DNA of 64,000 nucleotides from Geoalkalibacter halelectricus (GCF_025263685.1 NZ_CP092109.1:1-64000); one strand, 5' to 3'; positions 46,524-55,243 are shown, counted from the stretch's first letter. Made by a program: numbers and translations. Notes: generated from the sequence alone by a model not told the origin.

Positions 46524-49418
46524 TCAAAGCCTCCAGTTGAGCCTGATAAAATATTCACTGCCGGTCTCACCGCGCCCATCGTAGGCCCAGCGGCTTAAAG
46601 CTCCGCCGTAGACCAGATAAAAACGCTCGGCAGTCTGCCAGTAGTGCTCATAGAGCAGCGAAGCGACGGGGCGGGTTCCAAAGTCCTGCTGCCAGTAGGC
46701 TCCGCCGGAAACCGCCAGGCGGTGACCAAAGGCTCGACTGTAGCGGCGATAGAGCTGCCAGTCGTTGTCCAGGGTCAGCACCGCGCTTAGATCATGATCG
46801 GGGCTGAAGTAGGGGACATCGGATCTCTTGTTGGTCGAGGTGCTCAGGTCCACAACGCCGTCAAGGGTGTACATGGGGCGGGTATGCAGGCGTTGCCGCA
46901 AATAACCGCTCAGGATGGCGCGCTGGTTGCCGTCGGAAAAATCCATGAACCGCCCGTGCAGGCCCATGCGCCTCAGCTCGCTCCAGCGGTAATCGGCCCC
47001 CAGGCCCAGGGCGTCGGCATGCACGCCGTTGCGCAGGGCGCGCAGGGGCGTATCGGCGCTGAACTTCTCCAGGGAAAGCGGCACCGACCAGTGATCGTCG
47101 GGCTGCCAGGTCGCGGCCAAGGCCAACCCCAGGTCGCTGCCGTCGCTGTGATTGAAGCTCAGAGCGGCAGTCCCCTGCCAATCGCGACCGCGATATTCCA
47201 GACCACCGCCATAGCGCTGATAGGTGCCGCGTCCTTCGGGAAAATTGCCGCGACTCCAGAACCCTTCGACAAACAAGCGGTAATGGGTAAGGAAAGGCGC
47301 CGAGAACAGGGTGCTGCGTAGACGCAACTCGCGCTCGTTGGGACCGGTGGCGCTGCTGTCGGAAAAGGCCGCGGAGGCCCGCAGCTCGCGCATCTGGTGC
47401 ACATCCCACAGGCGCTTGAGGCTTTGCACCTGGCGGTTTTCGGGAAAACGCCGATCAAGGTCGGCGATCTCATCCCCGGCAAGGTCGAACTCGTGAAGAC
47501 CCAGGTGGGTGGAGGCCATACCCATGCCCAGCCCGAGGTGATCCGGTTTGATGGCCAGACCATCCTTGTAGGTCCGCTGGGCACGGCGCGGCCAGCCGCG
47601 TGCCCCTTGGACATTGCCCAATTCCCGGACCAGACCGGGGTTGCGCGGCGCAACCGCATGCATGGCCTCGAACCGCTCCTGGGCCTCGACCAGATCCCGC
47701 GCATACAACCGCGCCAGACCGGCCAGCACATCGGCATCAAGCCGCTCGACATTGGGCGCGGACAGGTTGCTGCCGCCCGGGTTAAGCCAGGGCGAGCGCT
47801 CGGCTTGCAGGGCATCAGCCAGAGTCCGCGCGGCGGCGAAGTCGTTGAGTTCCACATAGGCATAGAACAAGGCTTGCTGCGTGGCGAAATCCCCGGGGTC
47901 GGCTTCAAGCACTTGCAGGTACAGATCGCGCGCCTCTTCCGGCTGCTCCAGGTAAAGATAAGCGTCACCCGCCGCCGCCCAGACAAAGTCCGGTATCTCG
48001 ACCCCCTCGGCGAGCAAGCTTTCATATTCATCCACGGCCTCGCGCATGAGTACCCGGTCACGCAGGGCGACAATCCGGTCAAAACGGCCCAGGAGGATAA
48101 ACGGACGTGCCGCCGGATCCTCGGGATCAAGAGCGGAGAGGTTTGTCTCGATGGCCACCAGGGCCTGATCGGTTCGCGCAAAGCGCAAAGGCTCCGTGGG
48201 CGGCTCAAAATCTCCCCAACGCACCTCATGGGCCGCACGGTCGGCCTGCAGGCGCCAATGAAATTCCCGCGACACCACCTGGGGATCGCGGATCGCCAGT
48301 TCCTTGGCCAAATGGCTGGCGCCCAAACCGTGCAGGGCGAGAATTCGCGCTCGCAGCGCTCCCTCATGGCGCGGATCGCGATCAAGCAGGCGTTGGCTCA
48401 GATCCAGAGCCTCGGCATGGTCGTCGCTGACCTGCGCGACGTAAATCCCCACCTCCAGGGGCCGCGCATCCTGGGGATAGCGCCGGCGCAGATGCGCCAC
48501 TTGGTCAGCGGCCTCCGCGGCGCGGCCGGCTTCGGCCAGGGTGTAGGCCAGGCCCGCGCCCAGGTCGAACTCCTCGGGGAAGCGTTGCAGGGCCTGGGCA
48601 TAGGTGTCGGCCGCCTCGTCAAAGCGCTGCTCATTGCGCAAGGCTTTGGCGACGGCCTCGACGACATAGAGAGGCGCCTGGTCCAGGTCGAGGGGTTCCG
48701 CGACGATCAGCGCTTCGACATCCAGGCCCGCCCAGGTGAGAACGGTCAGATAATCGTAGGCCAAACCAGGATCAGCGGGCGTAGCCACGTAGAGGTCGGC
48801 CAGAATCTCCAGAGCTTGCGCATGATGACCTTCGCGCGCCATTTCAATCCCACGCTGATGAGCGGGCGAAGGAGGTGCAAGGGGAACGGGTTGGGGGATT
48901 TCCTGTACCGGTTGTGGGATATCCTGAATGGGCCGTGGGATGTCCCGCTCAACCGGCGGGGCTTCCCGAACGGGACGCGGCGACTCAACAGTCACCGGAT
49001 CAGGCTGCAAAAAACCTTTGGTCAGATCGCGCAAAAGGGCGCGCCGTTGCGATGAGGTGCCCTGACGAGAGAGAAACACCACATCCATTTCTTCCCAGAG
49101 GGCGAGATCATGAAATTGCCCCACCGGCAGGTCGCGGGCGCGGCTCAGCGAAACCAGGCCCACCTCCACAACCCGAAAACGCTCCATCCATTCGAACAGA
49201 TCGGCCTTATCGGGAAAAACCCGAATCACCACCTCTTCATCGAGGCCCTGGGAATAAGCCGCGCCAAGGCGCTCCAACGCTTCGGGCCCGCCAAGAATCT
49301 CGGCCTGGCTTTGCGTCAGTCCGAGATTCAGGCGTGCCTGCACCGCGCCGGGCGCAAGCAGCGCCGTCATCAGAACGCACCAGCAAATGCCACCAACTAA
49401 AAATCCATGCTTGACCAT
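46524..49418 (-). CDS. pgaA: PNAG export porin PgaA, with extra N-terminal domain
   Basis: A 964-residue outer-membrane exporter. Signal peptide (1-28), then an extra domain of about 110 residues (about 30-145, beginning LNLGLTQSQAEILGG) that resembles a fragment of a periplasmic substrate-binding protein. A Pro-rich linker (about 150-190, IPRPIQDIPQPVQEIPQP) follows, then TPR superhelix (about 195-660) and a C-terminal beta-barrel ending EYFIRLNWRL with a terminal aromatic-Leu pattern. E. coli PgaA (807 residues) lacks the extra domain. The start chosen has the signal peptide immediately after; an ATG four codons upstream is possible. Confidence 0.88.
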   Translation of the reverse strand: MVKHGFLVGGICWCVLMTALLAPGAVQARLNLGLTQSQAEILGGPEALERLGAAYSQGLDEEVVIRVFPDKADLFEWMERFRVVEVGLVSLSRARDLPVGQFHDLALWEEMDVVFLSRQGTSSQRRALLRDLTKGFLQPDPVTVESPRPVREAPPVERDIPRPIQDIPQPVQEIPQPVPLAPPSPAHQRGIEMAREGHHAQALEILADLYVATPADPGLAYDYLTVLTWAGLDVEALIVAEPLDLDQAPLYVVEAVAKALRNEQRFDEAADTYAQALQRFPEEFDLGAGLAYTLAEAGRAAEAADQVAHLRRRYPQDARPLEVGIYVAQVSDDHAEALDLSQRLLDRDPRHEGALRARILALHGLGASHLAKELAIRDPQVVSREFHWRLQADRAAHEVRWGDFEPPTEPLRFARTDQALVAIETNLSALDPEDPAARPFILLGRFDRIVALRDRVLMREAVDEYESLLAEGVEIPDFVWAAAGDAYLYLEQPEEARDLYLQVLEADPGDFATQQALFYAYVELNDFAAARTLADALQAERSPWLNPGGSNLSAPNVERLDADVLAGLARLYARDLVEAQERFEAMHAVAPRNPGLVRELGNVQGARGWPRRAQRTYKDGLAIKPDHLGLGMGMASTHLGLHEFDLAGDEIADLDRRFPENRQVQSLKRLWDVHQMRELRASAAFSDSSATGPNERELRLRSTLFSAPFLTHYRLFVEGFWSRGNFPEGRGTYQRYGGGLEYRGRDWQGTAALSFNHSDGSDLGLALAATWQPDDHWSVPLSLEKFSADTPLRALRNGVHADALGLGADYRWSELRRMGLHGRFMDFSDGNQRAILSGYLRQRLHTRPMYTLDGVVDLSTSTNKRSDVPYFSPDHDLSAVLTLDNDWQLYRRYSRAFGHRLAVSGGAYWQQDFGTRPVASLLYEHYWQTAERFYLVYGGALSRWAYDGRGETGSEYFIRLNWRL

Positions 49419-49475
49419 GGCAAGGCCCATCAAAAAAAGATTCAAACCACCCGGCAATTTAATTATCCTTCGCTT

Positions 49476-49504
49476 ACATTAGCAAATTTTTATTTTTTTT
49501 GCAA
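49476..49504 (-). promoter_or_regulatory. Candidate pga operon promoter
   Basis: On the minus strand TTGCAA (49499-49504), 17 AT-rich bases, TAATGT (49476-49481), about 58 bases before pgaA. An AT-only spacer suggests a site for a nucleoid protein or activator. Confidence 0.5.
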
Positions 49505-49580
49505 TAGAGAATCCTCTTGCCTGCGAGAAAAAAGACTGCTAGGAATTTGACACCTTCGGCCCCATATCCAGGACGCGTCC

Positions 49581-50573
49581 ATGACTGCAACGGCAGATTC
49601 CCTTGCCCAGCCCCTGCTTGCCCAACTTCTAGACCTGGAGATCGGCAAGGCCTATACTCGTGAGCCCCTCGCGCGCCATTGCAGCTGGCACATCGGCGGC
49701 CCCGCCGATGTGCTGGTCGAACCGGAATCCGTCGCCCAGGTGGCACGCCTGGTGCGCTTCGCCCGCCGGCACGCCATTCCGCTGTTGACCATCGGCCAGG
49801 GCACCAACCTGTTGTTCGACGACGCCGGCGTGCGCGGCATTGTCCTCAAGATCGGCGCTCGCATGGCCGATCTTCGCATCGAAGGCAACCGCATCCTCGC
49901 CGAGGCCGGCGTCTGGGTGCCGCACCTGGCGCGCCAGGCGGCCAGGGCCGGTTTGGGCGGTTTGGAGCATATCATAGGCATTCCCGGAACGCTGGGGGGA
50001 TTGGTGCTGATGAACGGCGGCAGCCGGCGGCGCGGCATCGGCGAGAACGTGCGGCGGGTGTGGGTGATTGATCCCGAGGGAAATGAGCGGATTCTCGGAC
50101 CCGAGGACTGCGCCTTCTCCTACCGCCACAGCGCCCTGCAGGAGATGGGCGTCATCGTGGTGCGCGCCGAGCTGGAGTGCGCGCCGGGCGATCCCCGCGC
50201 CATCCGCCGCGCCATGGTCTGCGACCTGCGCGAACGACGCCTTAAATTTCCGCGCAAAGAACCCAACTGCGGCTCGGTCTTTCTCAGCACCGCCGAGATG
50301 CACGCCGGCGTCGGCCCGCCGGGCAAGATCATCGAAGAGGCCGGCCTCAAGGGCACCCGCATCGGCGGCGCCGAGGTCAGCCCGCGCCACGCCAACTTCA
50401 TCGTCAATTGCGGCGGCGCCAGCGCCGCCGACGTGCTGCGCCTCATCGCCCACATCCGCCAGGTGGTGCATGAGCGCATCGGCTTCGATCTGCGCTGCGA
50501 AGTACGCTACGTCGACCCGCACGCGCGCCTCATGCCCGCCGACCAGGCGCCGCGGGCGGCGTTTCGCACCTAA
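49581..50573 (+). CDS. murB: UDP-N-acetylenolpyruvoylglucosamine reductase
   Basis: A 330-residue FAD enzyme that makes UDP-N-acetylmuramic acid for peptidoglycan. FAD-binding segments WHIGGPADVLVEPES and TIGQGTNLLFDDAG; GIPGTLGGLVLMNGG; CAFSYRHSAL; catalytic Ser in CGSVFLS; C-terminal Glu in DLRCEVRYVD. All are where the family has them. It is divergent from pga and away from the usual mur-ddl-ftsQ cluster. Confidence 0.96.
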   Translation: MTATADSLAQPLLAQLLDLEIGKAYTREPLARHCSWHIGGPADVLVEPESVAQVARLVRFARRHAIPLLTIGQGTNLLFDDAGVRGIVLKIGARMADLRIEGNRILAEAGVWVPHLARQAARAGLGGLEHIIGIPGTLGGLVLMNGGSRRRGIGENVRRVWVIDPEGNERILGPEDCAFSYRHSALQEMGVIVVRAELECAPGDPRAIRRAMVCDLRERRLKFPRKEPNCGSVFLSTAEMHAGVGPPGKIIEEAGLKGTRIGGAEVSPRHANFIVNCGGASAADVLRLIAHIRQVVHERIGFDLRCEVRYVDPHARLMPADQAPRAAFRT

Positions 50574-50714
50574 TCGGAGCGAAACCGGAAGAAAACCTTC
50601 GGCTGCACTACATTGCAACTGTTTTCCAATCCGCCAGGCAAGAGCCCAAGCCCTTGTTCTTCCCAAGCATTCAGAAAAAATGTCAATAAGCCTATGGATG
50701 CACCTCGGATTTAT

Positions 50715-50791
50715 CTAAGAAGGCTGTCGGACTATCCATGAGCCGGCTGCAAATCCGGCTGTTTGGCCCGGAAAGTCCGACAGCCTCCTGG
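50715..50791. repeat. CTAG-ended palindromic repeat, copy 2 (short, inverted)
   Basis: Left end AAGGCTGTCGGACTATCC, right end AAGTCCGACAGCCTCCTGG; the inner part is the reverse complement of copy 1 (AGCCGGCTGCAAATCCGGCT). Terminal CTAG is degraded to CTAA and CTGG, so this copy is older. The rest of the 384-base murB to DUF4197 gap holds only a TATAAT at 50872 with a poor -35. Confidence 0.88.
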
Positions 50792-50957
50792 CACTTATTC
50801 AACCCAAGCAATTACACTCATTTCTCCACAGGAAACTCAAGGTTCCAAGTGGAAATTCTGATAAGGATTTATATAATTTCAGTACTGCCTTCAGGGACAT
50901 AATCCGGCCAGGGCTTTTCCATATTGATGGCTGTGAAATTCGTCCCCAGGAGCCGCT

Positions 50958-51722
50958 ATGTTTAATTTGTCTTTTCGCTCAAAAATCTCCGTGTCAATGA
51001 TCGTCGTTTTCCTTCTGGGCCTGATGGCGGCATCGACCGTCCCGGCGCAGGGCAGTTGGCTGCAAAAAGGGCGCGACCTGCTGCGCGGCGGCTCACCGGC
51101 GACCACCGGCGACCTGTCCAATCAGCAGATCGCCGCCGGACTCAAGGAGGCCCTGCGCGTAGGCTCGGAAAATGTGGTGGGACAACTGGGAACCCTCAAC
51201 GGCTTCAATGCCGATCCCCAGGTGCGCATTCCCCTGCCCAACAGCCTTGAGCGGGTGCGCTCAACCCTGCGGCCCCTGGGCATGTCCCCCGTGCTCGATG
51301 ACCTGGAGGTGCGGCTCAACCGCGCCGCCGAAGTCGCCACGCCCAGGGCGAAACAGCTTTTCCTGCAATCCATCGAGGCTATGACGCTGGAGGACGTCAT
51401 GGGCATCTACAATGGCCCGCCCGATGCCGCCACACGATATTTTCAAGGCAAGATGTCGACGCCCCTGGCCGCTGAAATGCGTCCCATCGTCGCGGAGAGC
51501 CTCGCCGAAGTCGGCGCGGTGCAATCCTTTGACACCGTTATGAGCCGCTATCGCGCACTGCCGCTGGCGCCCGAAATCGACGCCGACTTGACCGGCTATG
51601 TGGTGGATAAGGGCATGGAGGGAATTTTTTACTATCTCGCCCAGGAAGAGGCCGCCATCCGCCAGAATCCCGTCAAGCGCACCACCGAACTCCTCCGGCA
51701 GGTATTCGGCGCGAATCCTTAA
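50958..51722 (+). CDS. Exported DUF4197 protein
   Basis: A 254-residue protein with signal peptide (about 1-31, SMIVVFLLGLMAASTVPAQG). The rest is all-helical DUF4197: AAGLKEALRVGSENVVGQLG, PNSLERVRSTLRPLGM, EAMTLEDVMGIYNGPPDAATRYF and GYVVDKGMEGIFYYLAQEE. Function unknown. AGGAG is before the ATG. A fragment of the CTAG repeat follows. Confidence 0.9.
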   Translation: MFNLSFRSKISVSMIVVFLLGLMAASTVPAQGSWLQKGRDLLRGGSPATTGDLSNQQIAAGLKEALRVGSENVVGQLGTLNGFNADPQVRIPLPNSLERVRSTLRPLGMSPVLDDLEVRLNRAAEVATPRAKQLFLQSIEAMTLEDVMGIYNGPPDAATRYFQGKMSTPLAAEMRPIVAESLAEVGAVQSFDTVMSRYRALPLAPEIDADLTGYVVDKGMEGIFYYLAQEEAAIRQNPVKRTTELLRQVFGANP

Positions 51723-51754
51723 TGCCTCGGCTTGAGCCGGCGAGCACTGGGCGG

Positions 51755-51791
51755 TTGCAGCCGGCTCATGGATAGTCCGACAGCCTCCTAG
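51755..51791. repeat. CTAG-ended palindromic repeat, copy 3 (half)
   Basis: Only the right half: TTGCAGCCGGCTCATGGATA then GTCCGACAGCCTCCTAG. Its terminal CTAG again contributes the TAG stop of the adjacent minus-strand gene (51788-51790). Confidence 0.85.
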
Positions 51792-52264
51792 GCCAGGCAA
51801 AACTTTTGCAGCGAGGCGTACGCCGAACCCGCACCGCGATCCGGGTCGATTTCCAGCTCCAGCATTCGCGCCGCGGAGATCTCGACGCGATAATCCTCGA
51901 TTTCCCGGGTCGCGCCGCCTGGGCTGAAACCGAACTGCTGGCGCACGATTTCCCTCCATCCCCCCTCCAGGTCGGGCGACCAGCGCAGAACAAACTCCTG
52001 GTTGCGTTCACGTTCGGCCTCTTGAAACTCCAGCAGGATGCGCCGCAGAGGTTGGGGTTCGGAAAACAGCAAACGAATTTTCTGCACACCCGTAGCGCCC
52101 GCCTTCCAGCCCCCGGCTGCGCCGACTAGCAAAGCATTTTCTATGGGATGGGCGGCATCCTCCGAGGTGATCTCGACTTCGACAAGCTGTTCGAGATCAA
52201 GCCAGTTCTCATCTTGCAAAGGCGTCTTGGTTGCAGCGGCCCCGACTAAAACTCTCTTGCGCAT
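51788..52264 (-). CDS. Protein with F5/8C-like (galactose-binding-like) beta domain
   Basis: A 158-residue cytoplasmic protein beginning MRKRVLVGAAATKTPLQ. The segments ENALLVGAAGGWKAGATGVQKIRLLFSEPQPLRRILLEFQEAERERNQEFVLRWSPD resemble the discoidin / galactose-binding-like jelly roll, where such a pattern of PQPLRRI and EFVLRWS strands is typical. No signal peptide. GGGAGAT precedes the ATG; an ATG 14 codons earlier has none. The stop is supplied by a palindromic repeat, so the original C-terminus may have been longer. Confidence 0.65.
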   Translation of the reverse strand: MRKRVLVGAAATKTPLQDENWLDLEQLVEVEITSEDAAHPIENALLVGAAGGWKAGATGVQKIRLLFSEPQPLRRILLEFQEAERERNQEFVLRWSPDLEGGWREIVRQQFGFSPGGATREIEDYRVEISAARMLELEIDPDRGAGSAYASLQKFCLA

Positions 52265-52554
52265 GACTATCTCCCTGTGTGTAGGCGCAACGCCTGGAAT
52301 TTTCACAACTCATTCTCCCACCTGGAACCAGGTTTAAGTATAGGCCGTTTCGCGCAAGTTGCCATAATTCTTGCCTGCTCCATGCCGTCGCTGAAGACCG
52401 GCACGAATCGCGAACATCAATCCCCGCCCCCGCTTGACCTGCGTCAAATCATTCGACCGCTTTCGGCGCTAGCCTGGATGACAACAGATACGGGCTCGAC
52501 TTTCCTGTCACAAAATGTGGCCCGGTTACGTTGTCATCAATAAAGGATGGGCTC

Positions 52555-53088
52555 ATGCTTCCGGCGGACGAACAACTCATGGCGGCCTATGCCGAGGGTG
52601 ACATGCAGGCCTTTGAACTGCTCTACCACCGGCACAGGGAGCGGATTCTCGGCTATCTCTTCAACCGCCTGCGCGATCGTGACGAGGCCGAGGAAGTGTT
52701 CCAGACGGTCTTCGCCAAACTGCACGCTGCGCGGGACAGATACCGCGAGGACATCCCCTTTCTACCCTGGATCTTCACCATCGCGCGCAACGCGCTGATC
52801 GATCACCTGCGCAAAAACCAATCCGTGAGCCGGCACCTCACATTCACCGACGATGCCGGGGTGGACGTCGCCGATCCGCGCACCCAGCGTCTGCCCATCG
52901 GCGATGCCCTGGCCGAGCTCTCCAGCCTCAGCCCCGGTCAACGCCAGGTGCTGGAGCTGCGCTTCGATCAGGATTTATCCTTCGAGGACATCGCTCTTCA
53001 GCTCCAGACCAGCTCGGGCAACGCCCGCCAACTGGTGAGCCGCGCCGTGCGGCGGTTGCGCAAGATTTTATCCGGCAAGGAGATGTGA
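52555..53088 (+). CDS. ECF-type sigma factor
   Basis: A 177-residue sigma-70 family protein. Region 2 (about 10-80): FELLYHRHRERILGYLFNRLRDRDEAEEVFQTVFAKL and PWIFTIARNALIDHLRKN. Region 4 (about 110-170): LSPGQRQVLELRFDQDLSFEDIALQLQTSSGNARQLVSRAVRRL. No extra C-terminal domain. AAAGGAT is placed before the chosen ATG; the earlier TTG is less likely. Its stop overlaps the ribosome site of the next membrane-protein gene, a likely regulator of it. Confidence 0.92.
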   Translation: MLPADEQLMAAYAEGDMQAFELLYHRHRERILGYLFNRLRDRDEAEEVFQTVFAKLHAARDRYREDIPFLPWIFTIARNALIDHLRKNQSVSRHLTFTDDAGVDVADPRTQRLPIGDALAELSSLSPGQRQVLELRFDQDLSFEDIALQLQTSSGNARQLVSRAVRRLRKILSGKEM

Positions 53089-53090
53089 TT

Positions 53091-53627
53091 ATGCCCCATG
53101 GAGATCGCAGGCAGGGAGATTTCGAGGAATTCGCCCGCTTCGTCGAAGCCGCGCCCCTCAGACCGCGCGCCCAGACCGACGCGGCCATTCTGCGCCAGGC
53201 GCGGCGCGGGCAGAACCCCTCGCCTCCGGCGGTACTCGGCAAATTTCTTGCCGTGCAGCTCTCGGCAGGAATTGCGACCCTGGCCGTCTGCCCCCAGTTC
53301 GGTGTCGGCGCGGCAGCGCATCAGGGGCTTCTCCACGGGCTCCACGCCCAGGCCCATCCAGCTCTCTACTACCTGACCTGCGGACTGATCTTCGTGCTCT
53401 TCGGCGCCCTGCTCAGCGGCCTGGCGGCAAACCGCCGCGAGCTCAAAGCCCTGGGCCGCGGCCGTCATGCCTATTTCCTCGGCTACAGCATTTGTGCCTA
53501 TCTAACCCTGATGCTTTTGGGCAGCGAGTCGTTTCTGCTCCTGTCGATGTTCTGGATAGTCGGCGGCGCCATGGGGCACTGGCTCGGATTTTCCCTGGGG
53601 CGGCGACTCAAGGGGTTGCGGGTCTGA
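53091..53627 (+). CDS. Membrane protein, probable anti-sigma partner
   Basis: A 178-residue protein. A cytoplasmic N-terminus of about 50 residues (GDFEEFARFVEAAPLRPRAQTDAAIL) precedes four hydrophobic helices (FLAVQLSAGIATLAV, YLTCGLIFVLFGALLSGL, YFLGYSICAYLTLMLLG, SFLLLSMFWIVGGAMGH). The ATG follows two bases after the sigma stop with AAGGAG inside the sigma gene, so the pair is coupled. The layout, soluble head plus membrane helices, suits an anti-sigma factor, but no zinc-binding HxxxCxxC is present, so this is inferred from context. Confidence 0.65.
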   Translation: MPHGDRRQGDFEEFARFVEAAPLRPRAQTDAAILRQARRGQNPSPPAVLGKFLAVQLSAGIATLAVCPQFGVGAAAHQGLLHGLHAQAHPALYYLTCGLIFVLFGALLSGLAANRRELKALGRGRHAYFLGYSICAYLTLMLLGSESFLLLSMFWIVGGAMGHWLGFSLGRRLKGLRV

Positions 53628-53803
53628 GTTTCGGGGCGATAGGCGCCGGTCGGCCCATTCTGACCGGTTATCCGTGGCATTTTAATGGCTTGATTGCTAC
53701 AAGGGTTAGGCTGACAAGGCAATATTTCGGTCACCCCTCAAGGTTGACGGCGGTAATACTGGTGTCATTTTTATTTCTTAAGAGCGTCCCGCCACTCCCC
53801 ATT

Positions 53804-54193
53804 TTAGACGCCCTCCCGGGTATGCTGAAGCAACCATTCCCGGGCCTCCGCGAAATCCGCTTCCCCTGTTGCCATGCGGATCGTGAAGATGTAGAGCGTC
53901 TCCTGTTCAGCGCTCAGAATCCGTCCATTGCGACGTAGAAACAGACCGGCGGCGGTAATGGCGGTCCGTTTGTTCCCATCGATGAAGGGGTGGCTGCGAA
54001 TCAGCGATTCCAACACGGCGGCGGCCTTGTCATGGATTGCCGGATAAAGATCGTTGCCCTCGAAGGTCGCCTGGGGACGGGCGGCCGCAGCCTGAAGAGC
54101 GGCCAGATCGCGCACACCGTGCGAACCTCCGGTGGTTTCGATCAGCCGGTGGTGAATGAAGAGGATCTGCTGGGGAGTCAGATACTCCATCAT
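53804..54193 (-). CDS. Doc-type (death-on-curing) toxin
   Basis: A 129-residue Fic/Doc fold protein. The active motif HPFIDGNKRTA (about 69-79) is intact, and LFIHHRLIETTGGSHGVRD near the start is diagnostic for the Doc type. Doc phosphorylates EF-Tu in the best known case. It overlaps the upstream antitoxin gene by ATGA. The antitoxin is of the AbrB/MazE kind, not Phd. Confidence 0.92.
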   Translation of the reverse strand: MMEYLTPQQILFIHHRLIETTGGSHGVRDLAALQAAAARPQATFEGNDLYPAIHDKAAAVLESLIRSHPFIDGNKRTAITAAGLFLRRNGRILSAEQETLYIFTIRMATGEADFAEAREWLLQHTREGV

Positions 54194-54432
54194 TCAGCCA
54201 GTTTTTTTAGCGCGGGACGGTACTGCTCGATGAAATCATTGACCTGGCCGACGAAATCAGCGTCGATCCCTTCGGCGTCTGCGGGCATTGCAGGTTCGAG
54301 GATGATCCTGCGGCTCCGTTCATCAAGGGAGATTTCGACATCGGACCCGACGCCCAGATGGAGTTTGTCCAGTATCTCCGGGGGGAGGGAGACACCGCGA
54401 CTGTTTCCGATAGCACAGATTTTGCGACGCAT
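54190..54432 (-). CDS. AbrB/MazE-type antitoxin
   Basis: An 80-residue swapped-hairpin DNA-binding antitoxin: RRKICAIGNSRGVSLPPEILDKLHLGVGSDVEISLDE, the SpoVT-AbrB motif, then an acidic helical tail (PADAEGIDADFVGQVNDFIEQYRPALKKL) that should bind and block the toxin. GGAGG precedes the ATG. A TGTTATAA palindrome overlaps its promoter, in line with autoregulation. Confidence 0.9.
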   Translation of the reverse strand: MRRKICAIGNSRGVSLPPEILDKLHLGVGSDVEISLDERSRRIILEPAMPADAEGIDADFVGQVNDFIEQYRPALKKLAE

Positions 54433-54452
54433 GCTGTTGACCTCCGGCAGAA

Positions 54453-54473
54453 TGTTATAACGGCATTATAACA
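54453..54473 (-). promoter_or_regulatory. Antitoxin operator over its -10 box
   Basis: TGTTATAA-CGGCA-TTATAACA is a perfect 8-bp inverted repeat. Each arm contains a TATAAT/C-like -10 box on the minus strand. It ends 21 bases before the AbrB-type antitoxin start. Confidence 0.6.
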
Positions 54474-54604
54474 ATTTCAACAGACGGGGGCAACGACAGA
54501 TCAGCGAGAAGGTGCAGGATGCAGGGCTGCTTAGGAGCGGCTCCGCAGGGTGGCAGTATCGGCAGGTCGTACTGAGGAAAGGACTCGCCCTGTGCGAAAC
54601 TTTC

Positions 54605-54622
54605 CACAAACCCACATTTGTG
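54605..54622 (+). promoter_or_regulatory. Candidate operator of the second toxin-antitoxin pair
   Basis: CACAAA-CCCACA-TTTGTG inverted repeat just before a GATACT -10 like box (54624-54629), about 35 bases before the antitoxin start. Suits an autoregulated operon. Confidence 0.45.
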
Positions 54623-54659
54623 CGATACTGGAACCTAAACCATCACCAGGGAGCCAAAG

Positions 54660-54914
54660 ATGAGCCGCTTAACCATCGATGTCACCGAACAACAGCACCA
54701 GACCCTAAAAGCCCTGGCAGCACTGGAAGGAAAAACCATCAAGCAGTACGCCCTCGAACGCCTGTTCCCACCGCATATTGAAGAAGAGCAGGCTGCTTAC
54801 GAACTAAAAAGTCTGCTTTCCCAACGGTTGGCGGAAGCTCGTCGTGGTGAATTGGCTGAAGGGAGCATCAGCGATATCGCCGATGACCTGCTGAAGCGCA
54901 ATAGAACCAAATGA
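54660..54914 (+). CDS. ParD-like antitoxin
   Basis: An 84-residue protein: MSRLTIDVTEQQHQTLKALA then ALEGKTIKQYALERL, the ribbon-helix-helix start of plasmid-stabilisation antitoxins. The C-terminal half (EARRGELAEGSISDIADDLLKRN) suits toxin binding. GGGAGCC is before the ATG. It overlaps the toxin gene by ATGA. Confidence 0.85.
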   Translation: MSRLTIDVTEQQHQTLKALAALEGKTIKQYALERLFPPHIEEEQAAYELKSLLSQRLAEARRGELAEGSISDIADDLLKRNRTK

Positions 54915-55222
54915 CCCGCCCATATGTTCTGACCCGCAGCGCCGCTGCCGATTTACGCAATATTGTCCGTTACACCGTAGAACACTGGGGGCATGCTCAA
55001 TGTCGGTCATACATCGCCGATCTTGAAGCCGCTGCCGGCGAAGTGGCACTCGGCATCGGAGTATTCCGAAAACATGATGACCTGCTTCCCGGATTGCGGG
55101 TTCGCCTGGTCGGACACCACTATCTATTTTGCCTGCCACGATCCGGTCAACCGGCACTTATTCTTGCGATCCTGCATGAGCGAATGGACATCATTGCCCG
55201 CCTCAAGGAAAGACTGGATTGA
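54911..55222 (+). CDS. ParE/RelE-type toxin
   Basis: A 103-residue protein of the ParE/RelE fold: YVLTRSAAADLRNIVRYTVEHWG, then GLRVRLVGHHYLFCLPRSGQPALILAILHERMDIIARL. The arrangement of the N-terminal helices and the final RxLHxRMD-like strand matches ParE, a gyrase inhibitor in characterised cases. Coupled to the upstream antitoxin. Confidence 0.9.
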   Translation: MTRPYVLTRSAAADLRNIVRYTVEHWGHAQCRSYIADLEAAAGEVALGIGVFRKHDDLLPGLRVRLVGHHYLFCLPRSGQPALILAILHERMDIIARLKERLD

Positions 55223-55243
55223 TCTGCCTCGCGCGGGATCGAG

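Noticed and set aside
47397-49055. A 552-codon open frame opposite pgaA
   Set aside because: Antisense shadow in a GC-rich gene with a clear PgaA product.
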